64,000 nt of DNA from Flavobacterium poyangense. GTDB taxonomy: Bacteria > Bacteroidota > Bacteroidia > Flavobacteriales > Flavobacteriaceae. Within the stretch, counting starts at the first letter, position 1. Every line of letters starts with the position of its first letter. Location of the stretch: NCBI RefSeq assembly GCF_011751075.1, contig NZ_JAALLN010000004.1:62001-126000 (forward strand). The letters are read 5' to 3'. The notes beneath the pieces are model-generated. The model was not told the DNA's origin. It saw only the letters and a list, made by a program, of their open reading frames with translations, and ran no database searches. Position numbers and translations under genes: made by a program. Below, in pieces: positions 34,967 to 43,619 of the stretch.

Positions 34967-35005
34967 AAAGAGACTATTTCAATTACGAGATAGTCTCTTT
35001 TTTTT
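34967..35005 (+). terminator. terminator of nitroreductase gene
   Basis: An 11-bp perfect stem (AAAGAGACTAT at 34967-34977 with 34990-35000) followed by a run of T. It lies 20 bp after the stop codon and is a classic rho-independent terminator. Confidence 0.9.
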
Positions 35006-35040
35006 ATTAAGCCGCAGTATCTATTAAATTCCAATTTTTT

Positions 35041-35250
35041 AAATTCCAAATGGGTGAGCCGATAAACCTGATGGATTATTATACCGAGTGATATTCTCCA
35101 CTACTGTCACTCTGAGCGAAGAGCAGTGTCATCCTGAGCGAAGTCGAAGGACAAATTCCAAGGTGTGAGTCGATAAACTTGATGGATTATTATACCAAGT
35201 CATATTCCCTCCCTACTGTCACCCTGAGCGAAGTCGAAGGCTACGTAAGA
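35041..35250 (-). repeat. inverted-orientation intergenic repeats upstream of cas1
   Basis: Two tandem copies (starting about 35041 and 35153, period about 112 bp) of a unit with GAGYCGATAAACYTGATGG and ATTATTATACC, each followed by YACTGTCACYCTGAGCGAAG. The GAGCGAAG part is the reverse complement of the elements at 10.5 and 24.1 kb. It fills much of the 422 bp between nitroreductase and cas1. Confidence 0.75.
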
Positions 35251-35369
35251 AACTAAATTTTCTTAAGCACCGAATTTTTCATATTAAGGAAAACCGTAAA
35301 AGTAACATTCAACAAAATCGGAACTTTATACTTATTACCAGCATTTTCCAATAATTTGAACTTAAATCT

Positions 35370-36284
35370 ATGCTAAAGAGAACCATTTTAATAGAAAATA
35401 AACTTTCTGTCACTACCAAAAACCAACAATTAGTATTAAAATCAGAAACAAAAGAAAGTACTGTCCCGATAGAAGACATTGGTTTTCTTGTTTTGGATCA
35501 TAATGAAATTTACATAAGCATTCCCGCTATGAATTTACTCGTTGAAAATAACACATCTGTTATCATATGCGGAAAAAATCATCTTCCAAACGGAATGTTA
35601 CTCAACCTCAACAGTCATCATATTCAACAGGAAATATTTAAAAATCAAATCGAGGCTTCTATGCCATTAAAAAAACAATTATGGCAACAAACTATAATTG
35701 AAAAAATTAAAAATCAGGGACAATTACTGGCAAGAATAACTCGCTCTAAAAACAGCTTTGCATTTTTAGCAGGTAAAGTATTAAGCGGAGATTCCTCTAA
35801 TATGGAAGGAGTTGCAGCACAGTAATACTGGAAATATTTCCCAAATCCGAATTTAGAAACAAACGGCATCAAAAGAGAACGTTACGGCGATTATCCGAAT
35901 AATTTTCTGAATTACGGCTATGCCATTTTAAGAGCGGCAACTGCCAGAGCGCTTTCCGGAAGTGGTTTATTGAATACTTTAGGAATTCACCATAAAAGCA
36001 AGTACAATGCCTTTGCACTTGCAGATGACATTATGGAACCGTTTCGCCCTATTGTAGATGAAAAAGTCTTTGAAATTATGCAACATTTTGACGAACAGGA
36101 ATTGAATACAGTCATCAAAGCCGAATTATTACAAATACTGACCAGGACAGTCTATTTCAAAGACGAAAAAAGCCCATTACTCATTGCATTGCAAAAAACA
36201 GCAAGTTCGCTCCAGCAGTGTTTTACAGGAACTCGAAAAAAAATTAAATATCCTGCATTATGGAGCTTAACGGATACCGAATAA
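35370..36284 (+). pseudogene. cas1: type II-C cas1 interrupted by one in-frame stop codon
   Basis: Cas1 integrates new spacers with Cas2. The reading frame from 35370 to 36284 encodes a full-length protein (304 codons) in one frame but has TAA at 35823-35825. Before it lies SSNMEGVAAQ with the metal-binding Glu; directly after it YWKYFPNPN, then RYGDYPNNFLNYGYAILRAATARALSGSGLL and LGIHHKSKYNAFALADDIMEPFRP with the catalytic His and Asp. In intact homologues this spot is usually an aromatic residue before YWK, so TAT or TAC to TAA is the likely change. No frameshift or deletion is seen. Unless read through or a sequencing error, spacer acquisition should be lost. Its end overlaps cas2 by 25 bp. 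Confidence 0.85.
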
Positions 36285-36589
36285 TGTGGCTATTTGTTTT
36301 TTTTGATTTACCCACCGAGACAAAAAAAGACAGACGAAATGCCTCCGGATTCAGAAATAATTTGCTCAAAGATGGATTTTCGATGATGCAATACTCTGTC
36401 TATATGCGTCATTGTGCCAGCAGCGAAAGTGCCGATGTACATGAGAAAAGAATTCACAAGTTATTACCCCCTTTAGGTAAAGTAAGTGTGCTTCGAATAA
36501 CCGACAAACAATTTGGCAATATTCAGAATTTTTGGGGAAAAGCAGAAATCCCTAAAATATCACAGCCTACCCAATTAGAATTATTTTAA
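36260..36589 (+). CDS. cas2: CRISPR-associated endonuclease Cas2 (type II-C)
   Basis: A 109-residue Cas2 of the subtype seen with Bacteroidota Cas9. It has IMWLFVFFDLPTETKKDRRNASGFRNNLLKDGFSMMQYSVYMRHC, in which the metal-binding Asp ends the first strand, and the C-terminal LGKVSVLRITDKQFGN. It starts inside the cas1 end (25-bp overlap); an internal ATG at 36284 (MWLFVF) is possible but would cut the N-terminus. It would pair with Cas1, which is broken here. A 10-bp hairpin (36596-36605 with 36631-36640) follows. Confidence 0.88.
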   Translation: MELNGYRIMWLFVFFDLPTETKKDRRNASGFRNNLLKDGFSMMQYSVYMRHCASSESADVHEKRIHKLLPPLGKVSVLRITDKQFGNIQNFWGKAEIPKISQPTQLELF

Positions 36590-36694
36590 AACTAAAAAAT
36601 GCTTCAATCTTACTTTATCAAGGCAAAAAAGAAGCATTTTCTCAAGCGACATTACTAGATAAAACACTAAAAATCAACACTTAGCAAAACAACT
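36590..36694. promoter_or_regulatory. putative leader of the CRISPR array, cas2 side
   Basis: AT-rich 105 bp between cas2 and the first, unmutated repeat. It contains the inverted pair AAAATGCTTC (36596-36605) and GAAGCATTTT (36631-36640), which can terminate cas2 transcription or bend the leader. Because repeats next to it are identical and those at the far end are decayed, it is the likely integration end. Confidence 0.55.
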
Positions 36695-38111
36695 AATATC
36701 GTTTTTTCTAATCTTTAATCAAACTACAACTATGAAAGAATCTTTAATTTTTGACCCACAAATATCGTTTTTTCTAATCTTTAATCAAACTACAACTATG
36801 AAAGCAACAGTAACGCCTTACGCAGGAATATCGTTTTTTCTAATCTTTAATCAAACTACAACATAGAGGGGATTCAACATATCCCCTCTCCTAATATCGT
36901 TTTTTCTAATCTTTAATCAAACTACAACTTTTCACGTCCTGCTACTGAACACCAACAAAATATCGTTTTTTCTAATCTTTAATCAAACTACAACGATTTC
37001 ATTTCTCAGTTCTGATTTGTTTAAAATATCGTTTTTTCTAATCTTTAATCAAACTACAACACTTGCGCGTTGCTCATACTGCTTTTGTTTAATATCGTTT
37101 TTTCTAATCTTTAATCAAACTACAACAAAAGTAGACTGATGCTTTCACAATATCCAAATATCGTTTTTTCTAATCTTTAATCAAACTACAACGCAGTTAC
37201 ATAAGCAGTTCGACTTTTCTTAATATCGTTTTTTCTAATCTTTAATCAAACTACAACGTGTGAATATGTCTCCTCTTCTTGGAATTGAATATCGTTTTTT
37301 CTAATCTTTAATCAAACTACAACATCCTCCGCTTACGCCAGTTCCTTGTGCTAATATCGTTTTTTCTAATCTTTAATCAAACTACAACAATAATTGGCGC
37401 ATCCTTCAGGATAAAAAAAATATCGTTTTTTCTAATCTTTAATCAAACTACAACGGAATATTTAATCGGTCGTCGGGTAAATATAATATCGTTTTTTCTA
37501 ATCTTTAATCAAACTACAACTGTGTCTCTGTTATTGTTGGCATTTGTGAAATATCGTTTTTTCTAATCTTTAATCAAACTACAACTGGTTAAATAGAGCG
37601 TCCTGCTCAGCAAAAAATATCGTGTTTTCTAATCTTTAATCAAACTACAACACCACAGTCAAACCCAGTGTATTGTGATAAAATATCGTGTTTTCTAATC
37701 TTTAATCAAACTACAACTAAAGAATTAAAAATAATCCTGAACCATTCAATATCGTGTTTTCTAATCTTTAATCAAACTACAACACTTTTGGTTTGCGCTA
37801 TTTTCTGCCACGAATATCGTGTTTTCTAATCTTTAATCAAACTACAACACATTACTTGAATTCCATTTTTTATACAGAAATATCATGTTTTCTAATCTTT
37901 AATCAAACTATAATCATCTTTAAATGCGTCATAAAATCGGTTTTAATATTGTGTTCTCTCTTCTTTAATCAAACTATAGCAATCGTATCGAAACGGATTT
38001 ACTCAATTTAAATATCGTGTTTTCTAATCTTTAATCAAACTACAACGATTAAAACCTTATTTAGATTTCAAATAAGATATCGTGTTTTCTAATCTGGATT
38101 TAAATTACAAC
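36695..38111 (-). CRISPR. type II-C CRISPR array, 22 repeats and 21 spacers
   Basis: Repeats of 36 bp and spacers of 29-30 bp. In crRNA orientation (minus strand) a repeat starts GTTGTAGTTTGATTAAAG and ends GAAAAAACGATATT. The orientation is set by the tracrRNA at 41.7 kb, whose anti-repeat matches the plus strand. Repeats 1-14 (36695-37585) are identical. Repeats 15-18 and 21 carry one T to G change in the plus-strand CGTTTTTTC. Repeats 19, 20 and 22 have several changes; repeat 22 (38076-38111) is the most decayed. The conserved end faces cas2 and the decayed end faces cas9. No spacer matched the rest of the window by eye. Confidence 0.97.
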
Positions 38112-38218
38112 TTTAATATACTTCCTAAAAAGGTGCAAGAAAAACGCTTGGCTTTTTCTTTTTTTGTTCTAATACGATTCATAACTATTTCAACAATGTA
38201 CTATTCATGGTCAAGAAA

Positions 38219-41200
38219 TTAAATATTCACTGCTTTTTGAATTTTCCCCAAAACTGAAATTCTCACTTTTACCGGAGAAAAATTAAACCAACCCGTTTTT
38301 CCGCTACCAAACCCCCTAATTTGCTTATAATTATCATCTGTCACGGTAGAAGACAAATGTTTTCTGTAAAAATAATCACCTGAAGATAATTTTTGAACTC
38401 TATACAAATGTTCCTTCAAAACTTCATAATTTGGATTTTCCCAATTGATCTCCTCTTCATTTAGTCCTAATAGAAACATATCGTTAATGTGCAAAGCAGT
38501 TACTATTTCCTTTCCTTCTATTGGCACTTTATAAACCGGTTCTCCTGTTCTCTTTCTTTCAACCACAGTCCAAAAAGTAACAACCTCTTCTTTCAGATTT
38601 CCTTTTTGATCTTTGTAGATCAATACATGATGGTTGTTTCTTGGATTTACCCACTGATTTATATTGTCTTTTAACTTTTCTGCTCCACTGATATTTTCTT
38701 TCATTCTTACTTTTAAAATGGGAACCGGTGCGCCATTTTTGTTTGGTAAATAGATCTGAGGTTGCCTTACTCCATTTTCATTAACAATAAAAAAAGCATT
38801 AGCAGGGACTTTATCTTTTACAAAACCTCCTAATTCCTGAATCCTTTTTAAAATTAGATTTCTTGTACTGGCATCCACGACTTTTTCAATTTGTTTTAAA
38901 GTAGTTAAACTCTCTATAGGTTTTCGAACATGAAAAGCTTCTTCTCCATTAAAATTTCTTTTACCAAAAACGGTTTCTTTGTGCAATTGCCCTCGCGCAG
39001 CTACACCAACATTTTGATAAACAACTCCATTTTTCTCCGTTTTATGTGTCCGGATCGTAATATCATTGGAAACTTTTTTATGAGAAATTAATATTTTTTC
39101 AACAGCTTTTTCTGCATCAAAATTAAATCCTTCCCAAGGCAATGGAAATCTTTTTAATTCGGGTTTCCGATCGTATCTGTTCCATTTTGACAATTCTTGC
39201 AAATAACTCGTTTTCCCACAAGCCATAACCAATGCGTCAATAGCATGGTGACGATGATCCTCACGTGATTTTGCATTATTCTCCGTATTTAATAGGTGAT
39301 TCAAACCCCACTTCTGACGCAAATTAGAGGTCATCTGGCCCGGTGATACGTTAACTTTTCTGCAAACTAATGCTAGATAATCTTTAGCTTCCTTACTTAT
39401 ATATCGCGTATCATTTAACTGACGTGTTGAAAAATCATCATCAAATTTTTGTTGTACAAATCTTTTGAATTTTTGATAAGCATTTGGATATTCTTTGGTA
39501 TCTGAAAACAATTTCAAAGCTCTTTCTTTAATACCTGACCAATGAGTTTCATCAATACCATAAAATTCATATGGTGTTTTGTCTCCTTTTCTTCTGTTCT
39601 CATTGGCATAACAAAGGGTTTTATTGGCAAAACTATCATTTAAAGAGCGACTCCAGGGATGAATATGTTCTATTTGAACTTCTCCTGAATACAACTGCGA
39701 TAGGGAAATCGGCTTTCCGGTATATGGACATGTTTTTCTACATTCTTCCCACAATTTATAAAGCAAAAGAGTATCATGAGTAATTCTGATTCCTTCTTCT
39801 GTTAATCTGTTCTTCACGCGATCATTCTCCCTCTCCAGACGTTTTTGATCTCTGCGAATTTTATTTCTTTGCGATTTAGATAGTTTTAAATCACGAGCCA
39901 TTTCAACTTTTATCTCATCAAGGTTACCATGCTCTTCAATAAGCTCATTAACTAATTTCCTTAATTCAAATAAAGCTGTTATTACAATAGGATTTTTTAT
40001 GGTTTGAATTTGCCTGTCTGCTTCTTTACCAACCGGTAATTTTGTCAAGAGCTCTTTAACGCCAATCGCTGCCGAATGATGATACAATTTTCTCATCCGG
40101 TTATCTGAAAGAGTATAATCATTTCTTAGAATATCCTTGATAATTTCGATAAATCCACCTTTTGCTCCTGAACGAACAATTCCTTCGATATTATCCAGTA
40201 AAAAGTTCCTTTTCGCATCAGACAATTTCTCCCAATCAGAACCAAAAGCATTTCTAATACCTCCAAAAACTACAGCAACATCATAAGTAAATCCCATTTG
40301 AAGAAATGGAAGGATCATACTTATCGCTTTTCTGCTTAAACTTGCATACCCTTCCTTTACATTAAACTTAGAAATAGATTCTGCTTGTTCCGCTGTAAAA
40401 TTCCAGTTTTTAATGGCATACTCCTTTAAATTCGATTTACTGTCAAAAAAATACAAAACATGCCAAATGTCTTCCTGTTCTTTCTCTGAAAAGGAAAACC
40501 ATTTGGCACCGAAATATTTTTTATTGGACAAATTAGAAATGGTATAGGCACCTACAATTTTATCATCATCTTTATAATTAAATTTAAATGCTGCACTTTC
40601 TTTCCCAATAACTTTCCTTATTTTTTTGAAATCCGGTTTTTCATTGGCACATAAAAAATCAACTATCTTTTGCTTTTCTCCTTGTGAAATTTTACTTCCG
40701 TTATATTCAATCGTATTTACCCATTGCCAAACTCTGAACAATTCAAACGGAATTGCACTTACAGGGCACTTAGTTTTTGATGGTTCAAAAGAACAATTTC
40801 CCACAAGATGTTTCTGAGACTTCAAAGGGCGTTGATAAAACAAAATACCATCTTCTTTGTAGCCATCTAATTTCCTCCCACCAAAAACCTGTTTCAGATC
40901 TTCATTTAAACCGGAGTGAAATTGCATTTGTTTTTCCCAAATCATTTCAAATTCATCCACATACATTTTGCGGGTTGTATATCGATTTCTTATCCTTTCC
41001 AATCCCTCCTGAAAAGGTTGATTTTGTTTGGGATAAATTTCATATAAATAAGAACCTAATGTCTTGTTTTCTATTTTATGCTGTGTTTCGGTAATTCCTA
41101 TTTTCCCTTCTTTGGCATTTCCGCTAAAAATGGCTCCGTCGGTACTCCCCGCTTTCCTACTGTTACTTAAAAAACCCCTGCGTTGAATTAAATGATAAAA

Positions 41201-41599
41201 TAATCTTCCTATTTCTTCCAATGATAATTTTTCATTCAATGCTTTATTTCGTAATTCATACGGATTTAAAGCAAACCATTCTGCTAATACTTCTGAAGGA
41301 AAGTTTTTCGTTTTCTTCCATCTTTCAAAATCATCTATATTCAGCGGGCACATCTTATTCTCGGAAAGTGCTTTTAATAAAATCTTCTTCCTTAGTCTTC
41401 TTCTAAAAAATTGTCTCCTTATCCCTCTCGCTCCGGTCCTGCTTGCATTTTTAGAAATTTCATTATCACCATCTCCTAAATTTTCAACACCCATAGGAAA
41501 AATTCTGCTTCCAATTCCTAAAATCTTATTTAATCTGTCATCTATAAGCGCCCATCCAATCGAATTTGTTCCCAGATCCAAACCTAATATTTTTGCCAT
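38219..41599 (-). CDS. cas9: Cas9 endonuclease, type II-C, compact (1126 aa)
   Basis: RNA-guided DNA nuclease. The start at 41599 (MAKILGLDLGTNSIGWALID) places the RuvC-I Asp at residue 8; an upstream in-frame ATG at 41671 would add 24 unrelated residues. Further landmarks: Arg-rich bridge helix (about 58-72, GIRRQFFRRRLRKK), RuvC-II LDEIKVEMARD (about 558), HNH IEHIHPWSRS with FANKTLCYANENRRKG (about 640-675), RuvC-III HHAIDALVMA (about 783), and a C-terminal PAM-interacting part ending SPVKVRISVLGKIQKA. All nuclease residues seem present. It is shorter than the 1400-residue Cas9 of some relatives and near NmeCas9 in size. It converges on the array and is divergent from the tracrRNA. Confidence 0.96.
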   Translation of the reverse strand: MAKILGLDLGTNSIGWALIDDRLNKILGIGSRIFPMGVENLGDGDNEISKNASRTGARGIRRQFFRRRLRKKILLKALSENKMCPLNIDDFERWKKTKNFPSEVLAEWFALNPYELRNKALNEKLSLEEIGRLFYHLIQRRGFLSNSRKAGSTDGAIFSGNAKEGKIGITETQHKIENKTLGSYLYEIYPKQNQPFQEGLERIRNRYTTRKMYVDEFEMIWEKQMQFHSGLNEDLKQVFGGRKLDGYKEDGILFYQRPLKSQKHLVGNCSFEPSKTKCPVSAIPFELFRVWQWVNTIEYNGSKISQGEKQKIVDFLCANEKPDFKKIRKVIGKESAAFKFNYKDDDKIVGAYTISNLSNKKYFGAKWFSFSEKEQEDIWHVLYFFDSKSNLKEYAIKNWNFTAEQAESISKFNVKEGYASLSRKAISMILPFLQMGFTYDVAVVFGGIRNAFGSDWEKLSDAKRNFLLDNIEGIVRSGAKGGFIEIIKDILRNDYTLSDNRMRKLYHHSAAIGVKELLTKLPVGKEADRQIQTIKNPIVITALFELRKLVNELIEEHGNLDEIKVEMARDLKLSKSQRNKIRRDQKRLERENDRVKNRLTEEGIRITHDTLLLYKLWEECRKTCPYTGKPISLSQLYSGEVQIEHIHPWSRSLNDSFANKTLCYANENRRKGDKTPYEFYGIDETHWSGIKERALKLFSDTKEYPNAYQKFKRFVQQKFDDDFSTRQLNDTRYISKEAKDYLALVCRKVNVSPGQMTSNLRQKWGLNHLLNTENNAKSREDHRHHAIDALVMACGKTSYLQELSKWNRYDRKPELKRFPLPWEGFNFDAEKAVEKILISHKKVSNDITIRTHKTEKNGVVYQNVGVAARGQLHKETVFGKRNFNGEEAFHVRKPIESLTTLKQIEKVVDASTRNLILKRIQELGGFVKDKVPANAFFIVNENGVRQPQIYLPNKNGAPVPILKVRMKENISGAEKLKDNINQWVNPRNNHHVLIYKDQKGNLKEEVVTFWTVVERKRTGEPVYKVPIEGKEIVTALHINDMFLLGLNEEEINWENPNYEVLKEHLYRVQKLSSGDYFYRKHLSSTVTDDNYKQIRGFGSGKTGWFNFSPVKVRISVLGKIQKAVNI

Positions 41600-41710
41600 A
41601 ATAATCTGATTTTTCTTTACAATCGTTAAATATAGGCAAAAATTAAATCCCTGTTTTATGGCTTTCCTCATTGCATTGCAGTTATTTTTGATATATCTTT
41701 ACAACTGATT

Positions 41711-41794
41711 AAAATTTCTAATCTTTAATCTTATCACAATAAGGCTATATGCCGTAGATGAAAATCTTTAGTCCTGCTTCGGTGGGACTTTTTC
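41711..41794 (+). ncRNA. tracrRNA
   Basis: Located between cas9 and an ompA fragment, on the plus strand. The anti-repeat at about 41715-41730 (TTTCTAATCTTTAATC) pairs perfectly with the crRNA repeat for 16 bp; after a bulge, ACAAT (41736-41740) pairs with GUUGU at the 5' end of the repeat. A nexus hairpin with GGCTATATGCC follows (41743-41753). A final hairpin AGTCCTGC-TTCG-GTGGGACT (41770-41789) runs into a T tract to 41793, a good terminator. A possible promoter lies just upstream (TTG at 41671 and TATCTTTA at 41694-41701). Confidence 0.88.
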
Positions 41795-41803
41795 ATTTTA
41801 GAA

Positions 41804-41913
41804 ATTAATCGCTTTCTCCTTCCCTACATCTTAATAATAATAAACTCAGATCACCTGTTAAGTTGATGTTGTTCTTCGGTACAAGGAACACCATTTTTAC
41901 AGTTGTTGATTAG
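41804..41913 (-). pseudogene. fragment of an OmpA-family gene 3' end
   Basis: About 110 bp closely match the last 30 codons and 3' flank of the intact ompA-like gene at 43.6 kb (same LNR-SEFIIIKM ending). The fragment has TGA in place of the CGA Arg codon two residues after Leu-Asn, and nothing upstream is homologous, so it is a broken copy. It marks a past duplication or recombination next to the CRISPR-Cas locus. Confidence 0.8.
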
Positions 41914-42128
41914 CAATAGAGGAGGTAAATCAGCATATAAAGACCCTACTACCAGTAGCCAAAAATCACACTAAAAACCAATTCATTACATCTTTTACAC
42001 CTGTTTCACTTATCGTTTTATTTCTTATATTCGTTTAGCAGAAACCCCTCTTAAAAGCCGGATAAAAAGTACTTTCAATATTCGCAAGAGAAACTCTAAA
42101 AATTGCAACCGTTTGAAAATAATCTAAA
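41914..42128. other. intergenic region upstream of AraC gene
   Basis: No gene visible. It is AT-rich, includes CTCTTAAAAGCC and weak promoter-like ATATTCGTTTAG, and presumably contains the promoter for the AraC gene. Confidence 0.3.
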
Positions 42129-42902
42129 ATGAAAATTGAGGAATATCTACCATCCGAATTATTAAGACCTTTCATTAAATCTTACAAGATTATAGAAAGT
42201 AATGACGAATTGGTTAATCGTGTTATACCCAATACCTCATTTGCAATTGCATTTCGTTTGTCGGGGCAAACTTTCTACAACAACGAAATGGATAAAATAG
42301 CCTTATCTCCTACTCTTTTCTCGGGTCTTCGAAAAACGGTACGAAACATTAACTACGCACCAAAAACAGCTTCCTTGATTGTCCTCTTTCAGGAAACGGG
42401 AGCTTCTGCGTTTTTTAAACAACCTCTGCATGAATTATTTGAGGAAAGCGTTTCATTAGACCATTTTTTCGCTCCATTGGAAATTTCAATTGTGGAAGAA
42501 CGTTTAGCTCTGGCTAAAAATAATACCACTAAAATCGCTGTTATTGAACAGTACTTCTCTTTAAAACTCCAGAACATTAAACCTGATTTTCTGGTACAAA
42601 ATGCCATCACTACCATTCATACAAACAATGGAACCATGAGAATAAACAAACTTGCAGAATCGCTATTTATTAGTCAGGATGCTTTTGAAAAACGGTTTAG
42701 AAAAGCAGTAGGTGCTAGTCCAAAACAATTCTCTTCGATTGTAAAAATGAACGCTATTATTTCCAAAAATACTGAGTCTGCCTCTTTCCTTGATATGGCA
42801 TTTGAAAATGGATTTTACGATCAGGCACATTTCAACAAAGACTTTAAACTTTTTACAGGGCAAACACCAACTGACTTCTTTAAATCAGAATTGTATTGGT
42901 AA
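42129..42902 (+). CDS. AraC-family transcriptional regulator
   Basis: A 257-residue regulator. The N-terminal part (about 1-150) is of the DUF6597 type common in Bacteroidota AraC proteins (YLPSELLRPFIKSYKIIES, LSGLRKTVRNINYAPKTASLIVLFQE). The C-terminal AraC domain has RINKLAESLFISQDAFEKRFRKAVGASPKQF and ASFLDMAFENGFYDQAHFNKDFKLFTGQTPTDF. It lies 66 bp upstream of a small secreted YCII-like protein gene, a likely target. Confidence 0.92.
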   Translation: MKIEEYLPSELLRPFIKSYKIIESNDELVNRVIPNTSFAIAFRLSGQTFYNNEMDKIALSPTLFSGLRKTVRNINYAPKTASLIVLFQETGASAFFKQPLHELFEESVSLDHFFAPLEISIVEERLALAKNNTTKIAVIEQYFSLKLQNIKPDFLVQNAITTIHTNNGTMRINKLAESLFISQDAFEKRFRKAVGASPKQFSSIVKMNAIISKNTESASFLDMAFENGFYDQAHFNKDFKLFTGQTPTDFFKSELYW

Positions 42903-42968
42903 ATCAATGATTTTTTACAAGGATTAAGTTACTGATAAGCGGACATTTGTATCTAAAATAAACAACAA

Positions 42969-43415
42969 ATGAAATCACGTTTACTAGTATTTATCGCTTT
43001 TACTGTATTTGCATCAAGTCAAACTTATGCCCAGTCAAAAATTAATGTCCCACAATCTAACAACAACAAAATGAAAGAGTATAGCTTATTGATTCGTGTT
43101 CCTGTTACGTATACTACTGAACAAGCAAAAACAGTGGGTCCAAAATGGGACGCATTGCTTAATCAGTGGAAAGAAAACAACATCTACATTATAAGTTTTC
43201 CCTTCCCGGGAGAGGGCTATATTGTTTCCGGTCCCGACAAGAAAATTGTAAAAGGATATATTATCTCTGAGGGCCTCAAAGTAGTCAGCAATTTATTCAT
43301 TCGTTCTGAGAATATGGAAACTGCTATCGAATTATCAAAGGCCTGTCCTATTCTTGAATTTGGCGGAAGTGTTGAGGTGAGAGAAATTCCACAAAAAGTG
43401 GTTAGCATTAAATAA
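42969..43415 (+). CDS. secreted YCII-like protein
   Basis: A 148-residue protein with a signal peptide (LLVFIAFTVFASSQTYA, cut before QSK). The mature part is a dimeric alpha/beta barrel of the YCII type: KEYSLLIRVPVTYTTEQAKTVGPKWDALLNQWKENN, then GEGYIVSGPDKKIVKGYII and ETAIELSKACPILEFGGSVEVREI. YCII proteins in this group are usually cytosolic; the signal peptide is the unusual part. Expression is probably under the AraC regulator next door. Function unknown. Confidence 0.75.
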   Translation: MKSRLLVFIAFTVFASSQTYAQSKINVPQSNNNKMKEYSLLIRVPVTYTTEQAKTVGPKWDALLNQWKENNIYIISFPFPGEGYIVSGPDKKIVKGYIISEGLKVVSNLFIRSENMETAIELSKACPILEFGGSVEVREIPQKVVSIK

Positions 43416-43558
43416 TAATTTAAAAGCGTCTGTTTCCGAATTATTTTTACAACAATACACAGGTATTTTTTATCTGTGTATTGTTATTATATCCACCTGA
43501 TTCATTCCAAAATTTGCTGAGCCATAAAATATATTCTTTTCAAATCTTCCTTTGAAAC

Positions 43559-43592
43559 TAAACCCGACAGGTTTTAAAACCTGTCGGGTTTA
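43559..43592. terminator. 34-bp perfect palindrome, bidirectional terminator
   Basis: TAAACCCGACAGGTTTT and its exact reverse complement, directly joined. It lies between the convergent YCII-like and ompA genes, is flanked by A and T runs on both sides, and should terminate both. The ACCTGTCGGG core is widespread in Flavobacterium intergenic regions. Confidence 0.85.
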
Positions 43593-43619
43593 ATTTTTTA
43601 ATTAATCGCTTTCTCCTCC

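Noticed and set aside
37348..38011. Two plus-strand reading frames with repeated ISFFLIFNQTTT
   Set aside because: These are translations of CRISPR repeats, not genes.
36731..38075. Spacers matching the tail module or adhesin in this window
   Set aside because: No match was found by eye; a proper search of the genome and phage databases is needed to decide.
41600..41671. 24-residue N-terminal extension of Cas9
   Set aside because: Cas9 proteins start just before the RuvC-I motif; the extension is unrelated sequence.
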